In this document: piece after piece, positions 34,430 to 43,045 of the stretch | Position numbering within the stretch: the stretch's first letter is position 1 | Layout of the letters: every line of letters begins with the position of its first letter | From: UBA10649 sp963842725 | GTDB taxonomy: Bacteria > Actinomycetota > Actinomycetes > S36-B12 | NCBI GenBank assembly: GCA_963842725.1 | Contig: CAWJHN010000004.1 | Location: 868,001-932,000, forward strand | Reading direction: 5' to 3' | DNA length: 64,000 nucleotides | Program-made: the position numbers and the translations under genes | The notes under the pieces: generated by a model | Databases searched by the model: none | The model's input: only the letters and a program-made list of their open reading frames with translations | Told to the model about the DNA's origin: nothing

Positions 34430-34861
34430 GTGATGGACCTCCGCGACGCATTCGACTACGCCCGTCCCATCCGGCGCGGCACCCTCGCCACCCTCAAGGC
34501 GGGAGGGCGCCCCCAACTGTCCAACATCATGTTCGCCGTGGGCGACGATGGCCTGATCCGCGTGTCGGTGACGACCTCGCGGGCGAAGACGGCGAACATG
34601 CGACGCGACCCGCGGGTGTCTCTTCACGTGACAGCCCCCGACTTCTGGTCGTACGTCGTGATCGAGGCAGATGCGTACCTCACCCCGGCTGCCGCCGACA
34701 TCGATGACGCAACGGTCGAGGAGCTCGTGGACGTCTACCGGTCGCTGGCGGGCGAGCATCCGGACTGGTCGCAGTACCGGTCGGCCATGGTTGCTGAGGG
34801 CCGTCTCGTGGCGCGACTCACGCCGGTGGGCTGCTACGGGATGCTGCCGCGGTCGGCGTGA
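34430..34861 (+). CDS. PPOX-class F420-dependent oxidoreductase (split-barrel flavin fold)
   Basis: The sequence GTLATLKAGGRPQLSNIMFAVGDDGLIRVSVTTSRAKTANMRRDPRVSLHV is the conserved core of the PPOX/FDOR-B family. WSYVVIEADAYLTPAA and a C-terminal GRLVARLTPVGCYGMLP complete it. Length (143) is normal. The actinobacterial members reduce diverse substrates with F420H2, FMN or FAD. GTG (34430) and ATG (34433) are adjacent start candidates. Confidence 0.8.
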   Translation: MMDLRDAFDYARPIRRGTLATLKAGGRPQLSNIMFAVGDDGLIRVSVTTSRAKTANMRRDPRVSLHVTAPDFWSYVVIEADAYLTPAAADIDDATVEELVDVYRSLAGEHPDWSQYRSAMVAEGRLVARLTPVGCYGMLPRSA

Positions 34862-34867
34862 CCCGGG

Positions 34868-35344
34868 TCAGACGCTGCGCGGGACCTTGCCGGTCAGCGC
34901 GAGCAGCCGGCACATGAACCGGTGTCCCCCGTCGGACGTGGGCCCGAACATCAGCGGACAGCCGCCATCGATGACGGTGACCGCGTTGGCCCGCCCATAG
35001 TCCGTGGCTGCCGGAGAGACGCTGCCACGGCCGAACGAGCGGTGCATCCAGACGTGCCGGACACCAAGGTCGACGGCCTCGCGCATCGTCCCCTCGGCGT
35101 GGTCAGGGGAGGTCGCGATGACCACCGCTTCGATTCCGCCGGGGATGGACGCGAGGTCCGGGAAGCAGGCGACGCCCTCGACCGTCTCGGCATTCGGGTT
35201 GACCGCGAACACCTCATACCCGCGTTCGAGGAGCCGCTGGAAGACGAGGTTGCCGCCGTGCCCGGCGGGTGTGCGAGACACCCCTGTGACGGCGATCCGG
35301 CGCTTGGCCAGGAACTGTTCGGCTGCGTCCGCGGTTCGGGTCAT
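34868..35344 (-). CDS. CoA-binding (YccU-like) domain protein
   Basis: Residues RRIAVTGVSRTPAGHGGNLVFQRLLERGYEVFAVNPNAETVEGVACFPDLASIP form a Rossmann CoA-binding domain as in succinyl-CoA synthetase alpha. VVIATSPDHAEGTMREAVDLGVRHVWMHRSFGRGSVS and the ending INGG-like VIDGGCPLMFGPTSDGGHRFM match stand-alone family members. Start at 35344 has GGAG upstream. Function is unknown; it converges on the PPOX gene. Confidence 0.8.
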   Translation of the reverse strand: MTRTADAAEQFLAKRRIAVTGVSRTPAGHGGNLVFQRLLERGYEVFAVNPNAETVEGVACFPDLASIPGGIEAVVIATSPDHAEGTMREAVDLGVRHVWMHRSFGRGSVSPAATDYGRANAVTVIDGGCPLMFGPTSDGGHRFMCRLLALTGKVPRSV

Positions 35345-35479
35345 GTTCGGCTCCATCGGTCCACGGCCAGCCTTCGCGCCGCACCGCGCCGGATCCGACG
35401 CTACGCCGACGATGAGGGCCGTTGCAGGTCGACCGTCGCGCGGTCGTGGACCGCCGGTTCGCCCGTGGACAATGACCAC

Positions 35480-36064
35480 ATGGAGTCCGTGATCCCCCTG
35501 GCCTTCACCGCGTCGTGGGCCAGCGGCATCAATCCCTACCTCCTCGTGCTCCTGATGGGGCTGCTCGGCCGGTTCGCCGGCGTCGACGTGCCCGCCGGCT
35601 TCGAGCGGACCGACGTGCTGGCCGTCTTCGCGGTGCTGGTGGTGGTGGATGCGATCGCGGACAAGATCATGCTCGTCGACTCCGCATGGGATGCGCTCAA
35701 CACGGTGATCCGTCCCGTCGCCGGTGCCGTCATCGCCACCCTCATCGCCGCCCCGACGGTGGATCTGCCGGCCGCGGTCGTCGCTGCCGGCGGCGGCCTC
35801 GTCGCCCTGATCACCCACCTGGCCAAGGCGACCACGCGCCTGGGTGTCAACACGTCCCCCGAGCCCGTGAGCAACGTCGCCGTCTCGATCGCCGAGGACG
35901 TCGCGGTGGCCGGCGTCGTGATCATTGCCGTCATCAACCCCTGGGTCGCCGCAACCATCGCCCTCGTCCTGCTGGCCGGCGCCGTGGCGGTTGCTGTCGC
36001 CCTGGCCCGCTCGGCCCGCGCCGGGTGGCAGGCCGTGCGCTCCCGGCGGTCGCGCCCGGCGTGA
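35480..36064 (+). CDS. DUF4126 membrane protein (194 aa)
   Basis: Six or so hydrophobic segments and the opening SVIPLAFTASWASGINPYLLVLLMGLLGRFAGV identify DUF4126. The block KIMLVDSAWDALNTVIRPVAGAVIA is a second conserved element. No function is known. The start ATG at 35480 is used since the frame upstream overlaps the CoA-binding gene on the other strand. Confidence 0.75.
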   Translation: MESVIPLAFTASWASGINPYLLVLLMGLLGRFAGVDVPAGFERTDVLAVFAVLVVVDAIADKIMLVDSAWDALNTVIRPVAGAVIATLIAAPTVDLPAAVVAAGGGLVALITHLAKATTRLGVNTSPEPVSNVAVSIAEDVAVAGVVIIAVINPWVAATIALVLLAGAVAVAVALARSARAGWQAVRSRRSRPA

Positions 36065-36079
36065 CGTGCGGCCGGGTGC

Positions 36080-37108
36080 TCAGAGGGCATCCGGACGTGG
36101 TGGTCCGGTGGTCGAGCGCAGGATCAGCGGTCCCGGGGGCTGCAGGTGCAGCCCGCCGCTCGCGGCCCCGTCGAGCCGTGATCGGGTGACATCGCAGGTG
36201 GCAACCGCGAGCAGGTCGGCCCGCTGCTCGACGGTGGTCAGCGCCAGGTGCGGCATGCCGGCCTCGGCGTCGTTGTCGAAGCCGACGATGGAGATGTCCT
36301 CGGGTACGCGAACGCCGTGGCGCACCAGCACGTCGATGAGCCCGAAGGCGGACTGGTCGTTGTAGGCGACGAGCGCCGTGGGCAGGCTCCCCGAGGCGAG
36401 CAGGGCCAGCGCGGTGGTGGCCCCATCGGCGCGGGTGCCACCCGACGGCAGGACGCGCGTGCGATCGCCGAGGCCATAGGCGTCCATGGCTGCCAGGTAG
36501 CCGGCCAGGCGTGGCGGGGCGCTGACGTACTCGCTGCCGTCGGTGTACCAGATCTCCCGGTGGCCGAGCTCGAACAGATGCTGGACCGTGAGCCTGATCC
36601 CGGCGGCATCGTCGACGCGCAGCGCGTCGATCGTCGGCAGATCGACATACCGGTCGACCACGATCGTCGGCACCGGGTCCGCCAGCTCGGCCAGGTGCCC
36701 GAGCTCCTCGACGGTCACGGTCGGTCCGATGTGGATGAGTGCCGTGCATCGCTGGGCGAGCAGCATGTCGACGGCCCGGGCGAGCGACCGGTGGCCGGTC
36801 GTCCAGCTCAGGGACAGCTGGTACCCGTGGACGTCGGCGTCCACATGCAGCGCCTCGGTCAGCGCGACGTGGAAGGGGTGCACCGCAGTGAGCGTGACGC
36901 CGACGACCCGACGGCTGCGGCTGCGCAGACCGCGGGCCCGGTCGTCGGGCCGGTAGCCCAGCTCAGCGGCCGCGGCCAGCACCCGCTCCCGGGTAGCCGG
37001 CCCGGCGCCGGGCACACCGCGAAAGACGGTCGACACCAGGGAGCGCGACACGCCCGCGCGCGCTGCGACGTCGCGCATCGTGGCGGGTCGGGGTCCATCG
37101 TCGGGCAT
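36080..37108 (-). CDS. LacI family transcriptional regulator
   Basis: The N-terminal helix-turn-helix ATMRDVAARAGVSRSLVSTVFRGVPGAGPATRERVLAAAAELGYRPD is canonical, with hinge-helix sequence RGLRSRSRRVVGV. The periplasmic-binding-like effector domain includes PTIVVDRYVDLPTIDALRVDDAAGIRLTVQHLFELGHREI and GVRVPEDISIVGFDNDAEAGMP. The HTH has the usual size (342 residues total). The effector is likely a sugar but none is indicated by neighbours. Operator-like repeats lie upstream at 37296-37333. Confidence 0.85.
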   Translation of the reverse strand: MPDDGPRPATMRDVAARAGVSRSLVSTVFRGVPGAGPATRERVLAAAAELGYRPDDRARGLRSRSRRVVGVTLTAVHPFHVALTEALHVDADVHGYQLSLSWTTGHRSLARAVDMLLAQRCTALIHIGPTVTVEELGHLAELADPVPTIVVDRYVDLPTIDALRVDDAAGIRLTVQHLFELGHREIWYTDGSEYVSAPPRLAGYLAAMDAYGLGDRTRVLPSGGTRADGATTALALLASGSLPTALVAYNDQSAFGLIDVLVRHGVRVPEDISIVGFDNDAEAGMPHLALTTVEQRADLLAVATCDVTRSRLDGAASGGLHLQPPGPLILRSTTGPPRPDAL

Positions 37109-37426
37109 CCCCGGACCATACTCGCGCGTCGGGCACCGAGGCAGCCGGAGATGGCGGGCTGGCGGGCTGGCGGGCTGGCGGGCTGGCGGCGGAACATCGT
37201 CCGGGGTCCGGCATTCCGCCCGCGGAACCCCCGCGCGGTCACGCGTCCGCAGGCGGAATGCCGGCCTGCTCGACTCCCCCGCAGCCGAACGTGTAGATCG
37301 TGCCATAGACCGGCTATGGATCGTGCCATAGACGGCACATTCCCGGCGGGTGAAATCTCGGCAGGACTCAGCCGGAGGCGCGCCGATACCGTGACCCGCG
37401 GCCGTCGACGCGAACCGGGAGGGGTC
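37109..37426. other. Intergenic region with several repeat elements
   Basis: This 318-base stretch separates the divergent LacI (-) and pentapeptide (+) genes. It holds four tandem copies of GGCGGGCT (37153-37184 plus a partial), a 13-bp inverted repeat (CCGGCATTCCGCC at 37208-37220, GGCGGAATGCCGG at 37252-37264), and two copies of GATCGTGCCATAGAC (37296-37310 and 37319-37333) bracketing CCATAG-ACCGG-CTATGG. No ORF is supported. Confidence 0.6.
37296..37333. promoter_or_regulatory. Candidate LacI operator (paired GATCGTGCCATAGAC)
   Basis: Two 15-bp identical direct copies, 23 bp apart start to start, flank CCATAG-ACCGG-CTATGG. Palindromic CCATAG/CTATGG half-sites are suited to a LacI dimer. 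The element lies between the LacI gene and the lipoprotein gene, so either could be regulated. Binding is inferred from position and symmetry. Confidence 0.5.
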
Positions 37427-38062
37427 ATGCGCATCTCGGGTTCGGGTGCCCGCGCCGGCGCGGGGCTGGTCGCCGTCGCGGCGATGCTGTCGGGGTGCGG
37501 CGGCACGGACTGCCCGATCCAGCCGGGAGTCATGTGCTCGGGAGCCGATCTGGCCGGTATCGAACTGGCCGCCGCGGACCTGTCGGGGGCGGATCTCTCG
37601 GGAGCCGATCTGTCGGGCGCGACGGTCGCGGAGGTTGACCTCTCGTCCGCCCACCTGTCGGGCGCGAACCTGTCGGGCGCGGGCCTGACGAACGTGAATG
37701 CGTCGGAGGCGAATCTCAGTGGCGCGAACCTGTCGGGCGCGAGCATGTCGATGGTGGACCTGTCGCACGCTGGCCTGTCCGGGGCGAATGCGTCCGGCGC
37801 GCAACTGGACACGGTGACGCTCGCCGGCGCCGACTTGTCGGGCGCCAACCTGTCGGGCACCAGCCTCGAGAAGGTCGACCTGTCGGGCGCGAACCTCTCC
37901 GGTGCGAGCCTCGCCGATGCCTCGGCCTCCGCGACCGACCTCAGTGGTGCTGACCTGCGTGGCGCCAATCTGCTGGGGCTCGCGCTGGCCGACGCGTCGT
38001 TGGAGAGCGCCCTGACCGACGACGACACCCGATGCCCCGACGGCAGCGAGGGACCCTGCTGA
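37427..38062 (+). CDS. Pentapeptide-repeat lipoprotein (211 aa)
   Basis: A signal peptide ends in the lipobox LSGC (Cys about 24), after which the mature part is built of A(D/N)LSG pentapeptides, for example ADLSGADLSGADLSGATV and ANLSGANLSGTSL. About 25-30 repeats predict a right-handed quadrilateral beta-helix. Cytoplasmic pentapeptide proteins can mimic DNA, but here the lipobox places the helix outside the membrane. GGGAGGGG lies directly upstream of the ATG. Two cysteines at the C-terminus (RCPDGSEGPC) may cap the helix. Confidence 0.8.
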   Translation: MRISGSGARAGAGLVAVAAMLSGCGGTDCPIQPGVMCSGADLAGIELAAADLSGADLSGADLSGATVAEVDLSSAHLSGANLSGAGLTNVNASEANLSGANLSGASMSMVDLSHAGLSGANASGAQLDTVTLAGADLSGANLSGTSLEKVDLSGANLSGASLADASASATDLSGADLRGANLLGLALADASLESALTDDDTRCPDGSEGPC

Positions 38063-38073
38063 CCCGTCGCCGT

Positions 38074-38976
38074 TCAGCGCGGGCCGGAGCGAAGCCAGCG
38101 GCGATGAACGGCGCCCCAGGAGCCGGGATCCTCGCTCGACATCCGGATCAGCCCCGGGTGGGCAAGTGGAGTCCACGCGATGGTCCGACCCGACACCGTC
38201 ATCGTGCTGGTGCGTCCGTATCCCTCGATGCGGCTTGCAGACAGCGAGACGCACGGATGGTCCAGTTCGATCCCCTCGATTCCGGCGAGCGTGTTCCACG
38301 CCTCTTCGCCCAGGGTGACGACATGCGCGGGCTGAAGCTCCTCCAGCGTCTCGCGCAGCCAGTCACCGAACCGATCGATCGCCATGTGCGGCAGCCGCTT
38401 CGCTGTCGGCCGATTGGGAAGTGTCGCGGGGGAGAACCCCTCCAGCTGGTCGACGATCGCGTTGTACTCGTCCGCGATCGCCTCGGACTGGCCGCGCTTG
38501 CCGCGTGCGCCGTTGGCCCGCTTCGTGCCCTGCTTGACGAAGTAGACCGGGTAGACGTCGAGGAGCGCCGACTGCTCGAAGGTGAAGGGCAGCGCCGGGA
38601 AGTACTCCGACCTCAGGCCGCTGCCGGACGGGCCGTTGTTGGCGTCCTTGATGTGCCCGTGGCAGCCCGGTTCATCGCCCTCGCGGAACCCCACCGCCGC
38701 GGCCCATCTCCGGATGCGGTCGTGGGCGTCGGCACCGTCCCAGAAGGCTGCCGGCTCGACGTCGACTGCGAAGGCCCCGACGCGGCCCTTCGCGCGAGGC
38801 GGGAGCACGGCGAACCTGGGCGCCGTCCAGTCGACATGCAGGGCGCTCGGGTACGTGCCGATCACCACCTGGCGAACCGGACCGCCGGCCGCCATGCGGG
38901 TCGGACGCGGACCGTTGGGCCGACCGAACGGGAAGTTCCCATCGAATTCGATGCGGTCGGGCAGGGCCGGGCTCAT
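38074..38976 (-). CDS. Uracil-DNA-glycosylase-superfamily-like protein (300 aa)
   Basis: RQVVIGTYPSALHVDW resembles the UDG motif 1 region, HVVTLGEEAWNTLAG resembles the family's central beta-strand plus helix, and TPLAHPGL the HPS/HPG loop. LLDVYPVYFVKQG also fits the fold. The catalytic assignment is weak because the motif-1 acid is not clear. No other domain is seen. It could be a non-DNA-repair member of the fold; I would label it putative. Confidence 0.45.
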   Translation of the reverse strand: MSPALPDRIEFDGNFPFGRPNGPRPTRMAAGGPVRQVVIGTYPSALHVDWTAPRFAVLPPRAKGRVGAFAVDVEPAAFWDGADAHDRIRRWAAAVGFREGDEPGCHGHIKDANNGPSGSGLRSEYFPALPFTFEQSALLDVYPVYFVKQGTKRANGARGKRGQSEAIADEYNAIVDQLEGFSPATLPNRPTAKRLPHMAIDRFGDWLRETLEELQPAHVVTLGEEAWNTLAGIEGIELDHPCVSLSASRIEGYGRTSTMTVSGRTIAWTPLAHPGLIRMSSEDPGSWGAVHRRWLRSGPR

Positions 38977-39049
38977 GGCGCTCCATCGGTCGAATCGCGG
39001 GCTGACGTGCTCATTGTCCTGCCCGGCGCAGGGTCGTCGTCAGGGCGGC

Positions 39050-39667
39050 TCACAACTGCGCCGCCGCGGAGTACAGCGCCGTGAGGTGTCCCACCATCGG
39101 AGTGGCGGTGCGCCGGTCGGGCTGGGCCTCCCAGGCGATGAGGGCCTCGACCACGCCGCCCGTGAGGACCAGCGCGCTCATCTGCAGCCGCCGCCTCGCG
39201 CTCCGACCGACGGCCGGCTCCGCGCGGAGCGGCCGCATGAGCCGGGCACCCAGGCTGCTGAAGCCGAGGAGCAGTTCGCGCCGTTGCTGCCGGAACTGCT
39301 CGGTGGCCAGCGACTCCATGAGGGCCACGCGGATGGTGCGGGGGTCGGCCGTGAAGTAGTCCTCGATGGCTGCGAGGACGGCTGCCGCTGTCGTGAGCGG
39401 GTCGTCGGCTGTCGACGCGGCGGCCAGGACCATGGCCTCGACCTCGTCCGCTATCCGCTGGGTGACGGCGAGGAACAGGTCCTCGCGCGAATCGAACAGC
39501 TCATAGAAGTACCGAGGGCTCAGGCCGGCCGCCCGGCAGATGTCCTGCACGGTGCTGCCGGCCCAGCCGAGCTCCGCGAACATGTCGAGCCCCGACTCGA
39601 GCAGCCTCTCCCGGCGCAGCGCCTCGCGCTCGTCCCGGAGCAGGCCTCCATAGCGGCGATCGGTCAT
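39050..39667 (-). CDS. TetR/AcrR family transcriptional regulator
   Basis: The HTH reads RRERLLESGLDMFAELGWAGSTVQDICRAAGLSPRYFYELFDSREDLFLAV, with a divergent C-terminal domain of about 140 residues. GGAGGG upstream of the ATG at 39667 sets the start. It is divergent from an acyl-CoA dehydrogenase gene, a common arrangement for regulators of acyl-CoA catabolism. The effector is unknown. Confidence 0.82.
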   Translation of the reverse strand: MTDRRYGGLLRDEREALRRERLLESGLDMFAELGWAGSTVQDICRAAGLSPRYFYELFDSREDLFLAVTQRIADEVEAMVLAAASTADDPLTTAAAVLAAIEDYFTADPRTIRVALMESLATEQFRQQRRELLLGFSSLGARLMRPLRAEPAVGRSARRRLQMSALVLTGGVVEALIAWEAQPDRRTATPMVGHLTALYSAAAQL

Positions 39668-39712
39668 CTGCCCTCCTCGTGCGCCGGCGATGTGTAACCT
39701 GAGCCTACAAGA

Positions 39713-39728
39713 GGAAAGCATCCTTTCC
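39713..39728. promoter_or_regulatory. Candidate operator between TetR and acyl-CoA dehydrogenase
   Basis: GGAAAG-CATC-CTTTCC (39713-39728) is a perfect palindrome with 6-bp arms, centred in the 78-base divergent intergenic region. It is the natural candidate for the TetR protein's site. Confidence 0.5.
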
Positions 39729-39745
39729 AGTTAGGGAGTCGAGCG

Positions 39746-40894
39746 ATGTCGATCGCCTGGGACACGGAGGAGCGGCGGTTGCTGAGGGCCACGGTGCGCC
39801 GGTTCAGCGAACGCGAGCTGGTGCCGCACCTGCCCGAATGGGAAGAGCGCGGCCTCGTGCCCATCTCGGCGCACAGGGCAGCCGCGGATGCGGGCCTGCT
39901 CGGAATCGGATTCCCCGAGGAGGTCGGCGGGAGCGGCGGCGACCCTGTGGACGCCTTCATCGTGACCGAGGAGATCATCGAGTCGGGTGGCTCGTCGGGC
40001 CTCGTGGCAGCGCTGTTCACGCATGGCATCGGACTGCCGCACCTGGTCGCTGCGGGGGACCAGGCGCTCATCGACCGGGTCGCGCGTCCCGTCCTGTCGG
40101 GCGAGCGCATCGTCGCCCTCGCGGTGACCGAGCCCGAAGGCGGCTCGGACGTCGCCGGCCTGCGGACCCGGGCCGTGCGCGACGGCGACGACTTCGTCGT
40201 CACGGGGTCCAAGCTCTACATCACGTCGGGCACCCGAGCCGACTTCGTCACCACGGCCGTCCGCACCGGCGGCCCGGGGTTCGGCGGCATCTCCCTGCTC
40301 GTGATCGATCGCGATCTGCCTGGCGTCAGCGTCTCGGCGCCACTGAAGAAGATGGGCTGGTGGTGCTCGGACACCGCGGAACTGGGATTCGACGCGGTGC
40401 GGGTTCCCACGGCGAATCTGGTGGGTGCCGAGAACGAGGGCTTCCTCGCGATCATGAGCCAGTTCGCGGCCGAGCGACTGAGCATCGCCGTCCAGGCGTA
40501 TGCGACCGCGCAGCGCTGCCTGGACCTGACGATCGCGTGGGTGACGGAGCGGGAGACTTTCGGCCGCCCGCTCGCCAGCCGGCAGGTGGTCCGGCACCGG
40601 CTCGCAGAGATGGCGCGGGAGATCGATGTGGCGCGCACCTACACGAGGTCCGTGATCGACGACTGGATCGCCGGTGATGACGTTGTCAAGCGTGTCGCCA
40701 TGGCCAAGAACACTGCGGTGCTCGCATGCGACCATGCAGTCGATGCGGCCGTCCAGTTGCACGGCGGCATGGGATATATGAGGGAGAGCGAGGTGGAGCG
40801 GCACTATCGGGACAGTCGCATCCTCGGCATCGGCGGTGGCACGAACGAGATCATGACCGAGATCGTGGCGAGACTGCTCCTGCCCCAGACCTGA
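39746..40894 (+). CDS. Acyl-CoA dehydrogenase
   Basis: Motifs of the FAD-linked family are present: LAVTEPEGGSDVAGLRT (first ACAD signature), KLYITSGTRADF, and FGRPLASRQVVRHRLAEMA. The C-terminal block QLHGGMGYMRESEVERHYRDSRI is followed by GTNEIM. The catalytic Glu falls in GGGTNEIMTEI, as in medium- and short-chain enzymes. It oxidises acyl-CoA to enoyl-CoA and passes electrons to ETF. AGGGAG precedes the ATG, and control by the divergent TetR is likely. Confidence 0.88.
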   Translation: MSIAWDTEERRLLRATVRRFSERELVPHLPEWEERGLVPISAHRAAADAGLLGIGFPEEVGGSGGDPVDAFIVTEEIIESGGSSGLVAALFTHGIGLPHLVAAGDQALIDRVARPVLSGERIVALAVTEPEGGSDVAGLRTRAVRDGDDFVVTGSKLYITSGTRADFVTTAVRTGGPGFGGISLLVIDRDLPGVSVSAPLKKMGWWCSDTAELGFDAVRVPTANLVGAENEGFLAIMSQFAAERLSIAVQAYATAQRCLDLTIAWVTERETFGRPLASRQVVRHRLAEMAREIDVARTYTRSVIDDWIAGDDVVKRVAMAKNTAVLACDHAVDAAVQLHGGMGYMRESEVERHYRDSRILGIGGGTNEIMTEIVARLLLPQT

Positions 40895-40966
40895 GGGGTG
40901 CTGCCGAGTCGCCGGTAAGGGGCAGTGGACGCCGTTTCACGAGGCCATGGACGAGGACTCTGGCTA

Positions 40967-41002
40967 CGATGGAACGGCAGGGGAAGTCGATGGAACGGCA
41001 GG
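40967..41002 (+). repeat. Two 15-bp direct repeats (CGATGGAACGGCAGG)
   Basis: Identical copies at 40967-40981 and 40988-41002, 21 bases apart. If translation began at the ATG 40947 they would encode DGTAGEV-DGTAGGI; if the TerC start is at 41043 they lie in its leader. Confidence 0.7.
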
Positions 41003-41042
41003 CGGTATCGCCCTCGTCGCGGCCATCGGGGGTGCGAGGACC

Positions 41043-42032
41043 GTGTCACCGACCGTGTGGATGCTCACGATCGTGGGTATCGCCGTCCTGGTGACCCTCG
41101 ACTTCGTCACCATCAGCCGCAGGGCCCACGAGGTCGCGTTTCGCGAGGCAGCGCTGCTCTCGGTCTTCTACGTCAGCGCGGCCCTCCTCTTCGGCTACGG
41201 CCTCTTCCTGACGCAGGGACCCGACATCGGCGCACAGTTCTTCGCCGCGTACCTCGTCGAGAAGTCCCTGAGTGTCGACAACCTGTTCGTGTTCATCGTG
41301 ATCCTCACGCAGTTCGCCGTGCCGACCTTTCTGCACCAACGCGTCCTGCTGTTCGGCGTGATCCTGGCGCTGGCGTTCAGGAGTGTGTTCATCGCGATCG
41401 GCGTGGCAGCCATCACAGTCTTCTCGTTCACCTTCGTGATCTTCGGTGCCCTGCTCATCTGGACCGGCGTCCAACTGGCGAGGCATCGCGATGAGGATCC
41501 GGATCCGATGGACAACATCCTGATGCGGCGCATCATGACCCGGTTCCCGGTCGACCGCGAGTACGGCGGCACCCGGCTGCTGAGTCGCGTCGACGGTCGG
41601 ATCGGGCCGACGCCGCTTCTTCTGGTGATGATCGCGATCGGCGCCACCGACCTGCTCTTCGCGCTCGATTCCATCCCGGCATCGTTCGGGGTGACGCAGG
41701 AGCCTTACCTCGTCTTCGCGGCGAACGCCTTCGCTCTGCTGGGTCTGCGGGCCCTCTACTTCCTGCTGAAAGGGCTGCTCGACAAGCTCATCTACCTCTC
41801 GTCGGGCCTGGCCGTCATTCTTGTCTTCATCGGCGTCAAGCTGATCCTGATCTTCGCCCACGAGCACTGGGCAGCCATCCCGGAGATCAGCACCAACGCA
41901 TCGCTGGTGTTCATCGGGTGCGTCCTCGCGGTCGTCACCGTCGCCTCGTGGATCAGGGTGCGACGCGATCCATCCGCGATCGCGCATGCGGGTCGCGTCA
42001 CGGCTCCTCCGGACGTCGTGGACAAGCCGTGA
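41043..42032 (+). CDS. TerC family membrane protein
   Basis: Helical segments and the family motifs EKSLSVDNLFVFIVILTQF and GATDLLFALDSIPASFGVTQEPYLVF are intact, including the acidic residues thought to bind metal. Length is about 330. TerC/Alx proteins act in manganese export and tellurite resistance. GTG at 41043 is chosen to match the family N-terminus (VSPTVWMLTIVGI), with GAGG upstream; an ATG at 40947 is in frame. I looked for a yybP-ykoY riboswitch upstream and did not find a convincing one. Confidence 0.85.
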   Translation: MSPTVWMLTIVGIAVLVTLDFVTISRRAHEVAFREAALLSVFYVSAALLFGYGLFLTQGPDIGAQFFAAYLVEKSLSVDNLFVFIVILTQFAVPTFLHQRVLLFGVILALAFRSVFIAIGVAAITVFSFTFVIFGALLIWTGVQLARHRDEDPDPMDNILMRRIMTRFPVDREYGGTRLLSRVDGRIGPTPLLLVMIAIGATDLLFALDSIPASFGVTQEPYLVFAANAFALLGLRALYFLLKGLLDKLIYLSSGLAVILVFIGVKLILIFAHEHWAAIPEISTNASLVFIGCVLAVVTVASWIRVRRDPSAIAHAGRVTAPPDVVDKP

Positions 42033-42228
42033 GGTGCGTGGCGCCCCGTGGAGTCCGATCACGCTCACGCCCACCGCGATCCTGTGCCGGCCGAGAAGAC
42101 CGGGGACCGCACATCTGCTCCGCGGTCCGCTCAACCGCATGGAACTCATGCTCCGTCGACTGCGTCAAGACCAGTAAGCCCACGGGAAGCGTGGGTGAGG
42201 GAAGTTGCCGATCTAGGGAGACCGGACC
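42033..42228. other. Intergenic region with weak hairpin
   Basis: No gene is supported. CCCACG (42179-42184) and CGTGGG (42190-42195) could form a short hairpin that ends the terC message; there is no T-run. Confidence 0.35.
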
Positions 42229-42987
42229 ATGCGCACTCAGGTCATGAACCGCCGCACTGCCGCAGGGCTGATTGCCCTGGCAGCGGCCGGCTCACTGCTC
42301 GTCACCGGCTGCTCGCCGTCCACGACGGTGGTCGCGCCGGACTCCGTCAGCCCCCGGACCGTCAGCGTGTCCGCGACCGGCACGGCCGACGCGACTCCTG
42401 ATGCCGCGAAGGCATCGCTCACGGTCGAGACGCTCGACGCGACGTCGGCTCAGGCGGCGCAGGAGGCGGCCGCCGCGGCCACGACGAAGGTGCTTGGTGC
42501 CCTCACGGCCGCCAACGTGGCCGACGCGGACGTCGCGACCCAGGCGATCAATGTCGGGCCGGTCTACAACTACACGTCCGACGGTGGTCAGACGCTCACC
42601 GGGTACCGGGCGGCCCAGACGCTGACCGTGACGCTGCGGGATCTCGCGACGGCGGGGGCGACACTCGATGCGGTCGTCGCGGCAGGAGGGAACGCTGTCC
42701 GGGTCGACTCCCTGACGACGTTCGTCACGGATCCGACCGTGGCGACGACCGCGGCGCGCTCCGAGGCCGTCGACGTCGCCCGAGCGCAGGCGGAGCAGTA
42801 TGCGCAGCTGCTTGGCTTCACGCTGGGACCGGTGGCCACCGTTTCGGAGTCGACGACGTCGATGCCCCCGTCGCCCATCGCATATGCCGACTCGGCTGCC
42901 ATGGCCGAGAAGGTGCCGACGCCGATCGAGGCGGGCACGACCGAGGTCTCGGTGACCCTCAGCATCGCGTGGTCGATCGCCGACTGA
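42229..42987 (+). CDS. SIMPL (DUF541) domain lipoprotein
   Basis: The signal peptide ends in the lipobox VTGC (Cys about 28). The SIMPL domain runs from RTVSVSATGTADATPDAAKASLTVETLDATSAQAAQEAA to the end, with NVGPVYNYTSDGGQTLTGYRAAQTLTVTLRDLA as the typical internal segment. GGGAG lies upstream. SIMPL proteins are outer-facing and of unclear function, sometimes linked to oxidative stress or signalling. Confidence 0.82.
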   Translation: MRTQVMNRRTAAGLIALAAAGSLLVTGCSPSTTVVAPDSVSPRTVSVSATGTADATPDAAKASLTVETLDATSAQAAQEAAAAATTKVLGALTAANVADADVATQAINVGPVYNYTSDGGQTLTGYRAAQTLTVTLRDLATAGATLDAVVAAGGNAVRVDSLTTFVTDPTVATTAARSEAVDVARAQAEQYAQLLGFTLGPVATVSESTTSMPPSPIAYADSAAMAEKVPTPIEAGTTEVSVTLSIAWSIAD

Positions 42988-43045
42988 GCGATCAGGCAGT
43001 GGTGCCACCGCGCTCGAGCGATCTCCATCAGGAGTTGTCGGGACG

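Noticed and set aside
40900..41042. yybP-ykoY manganese riboswitch before terC
   Set aside because: A GGTAAGGGGCAG stretch is present but the conserved paired elements are not visible.
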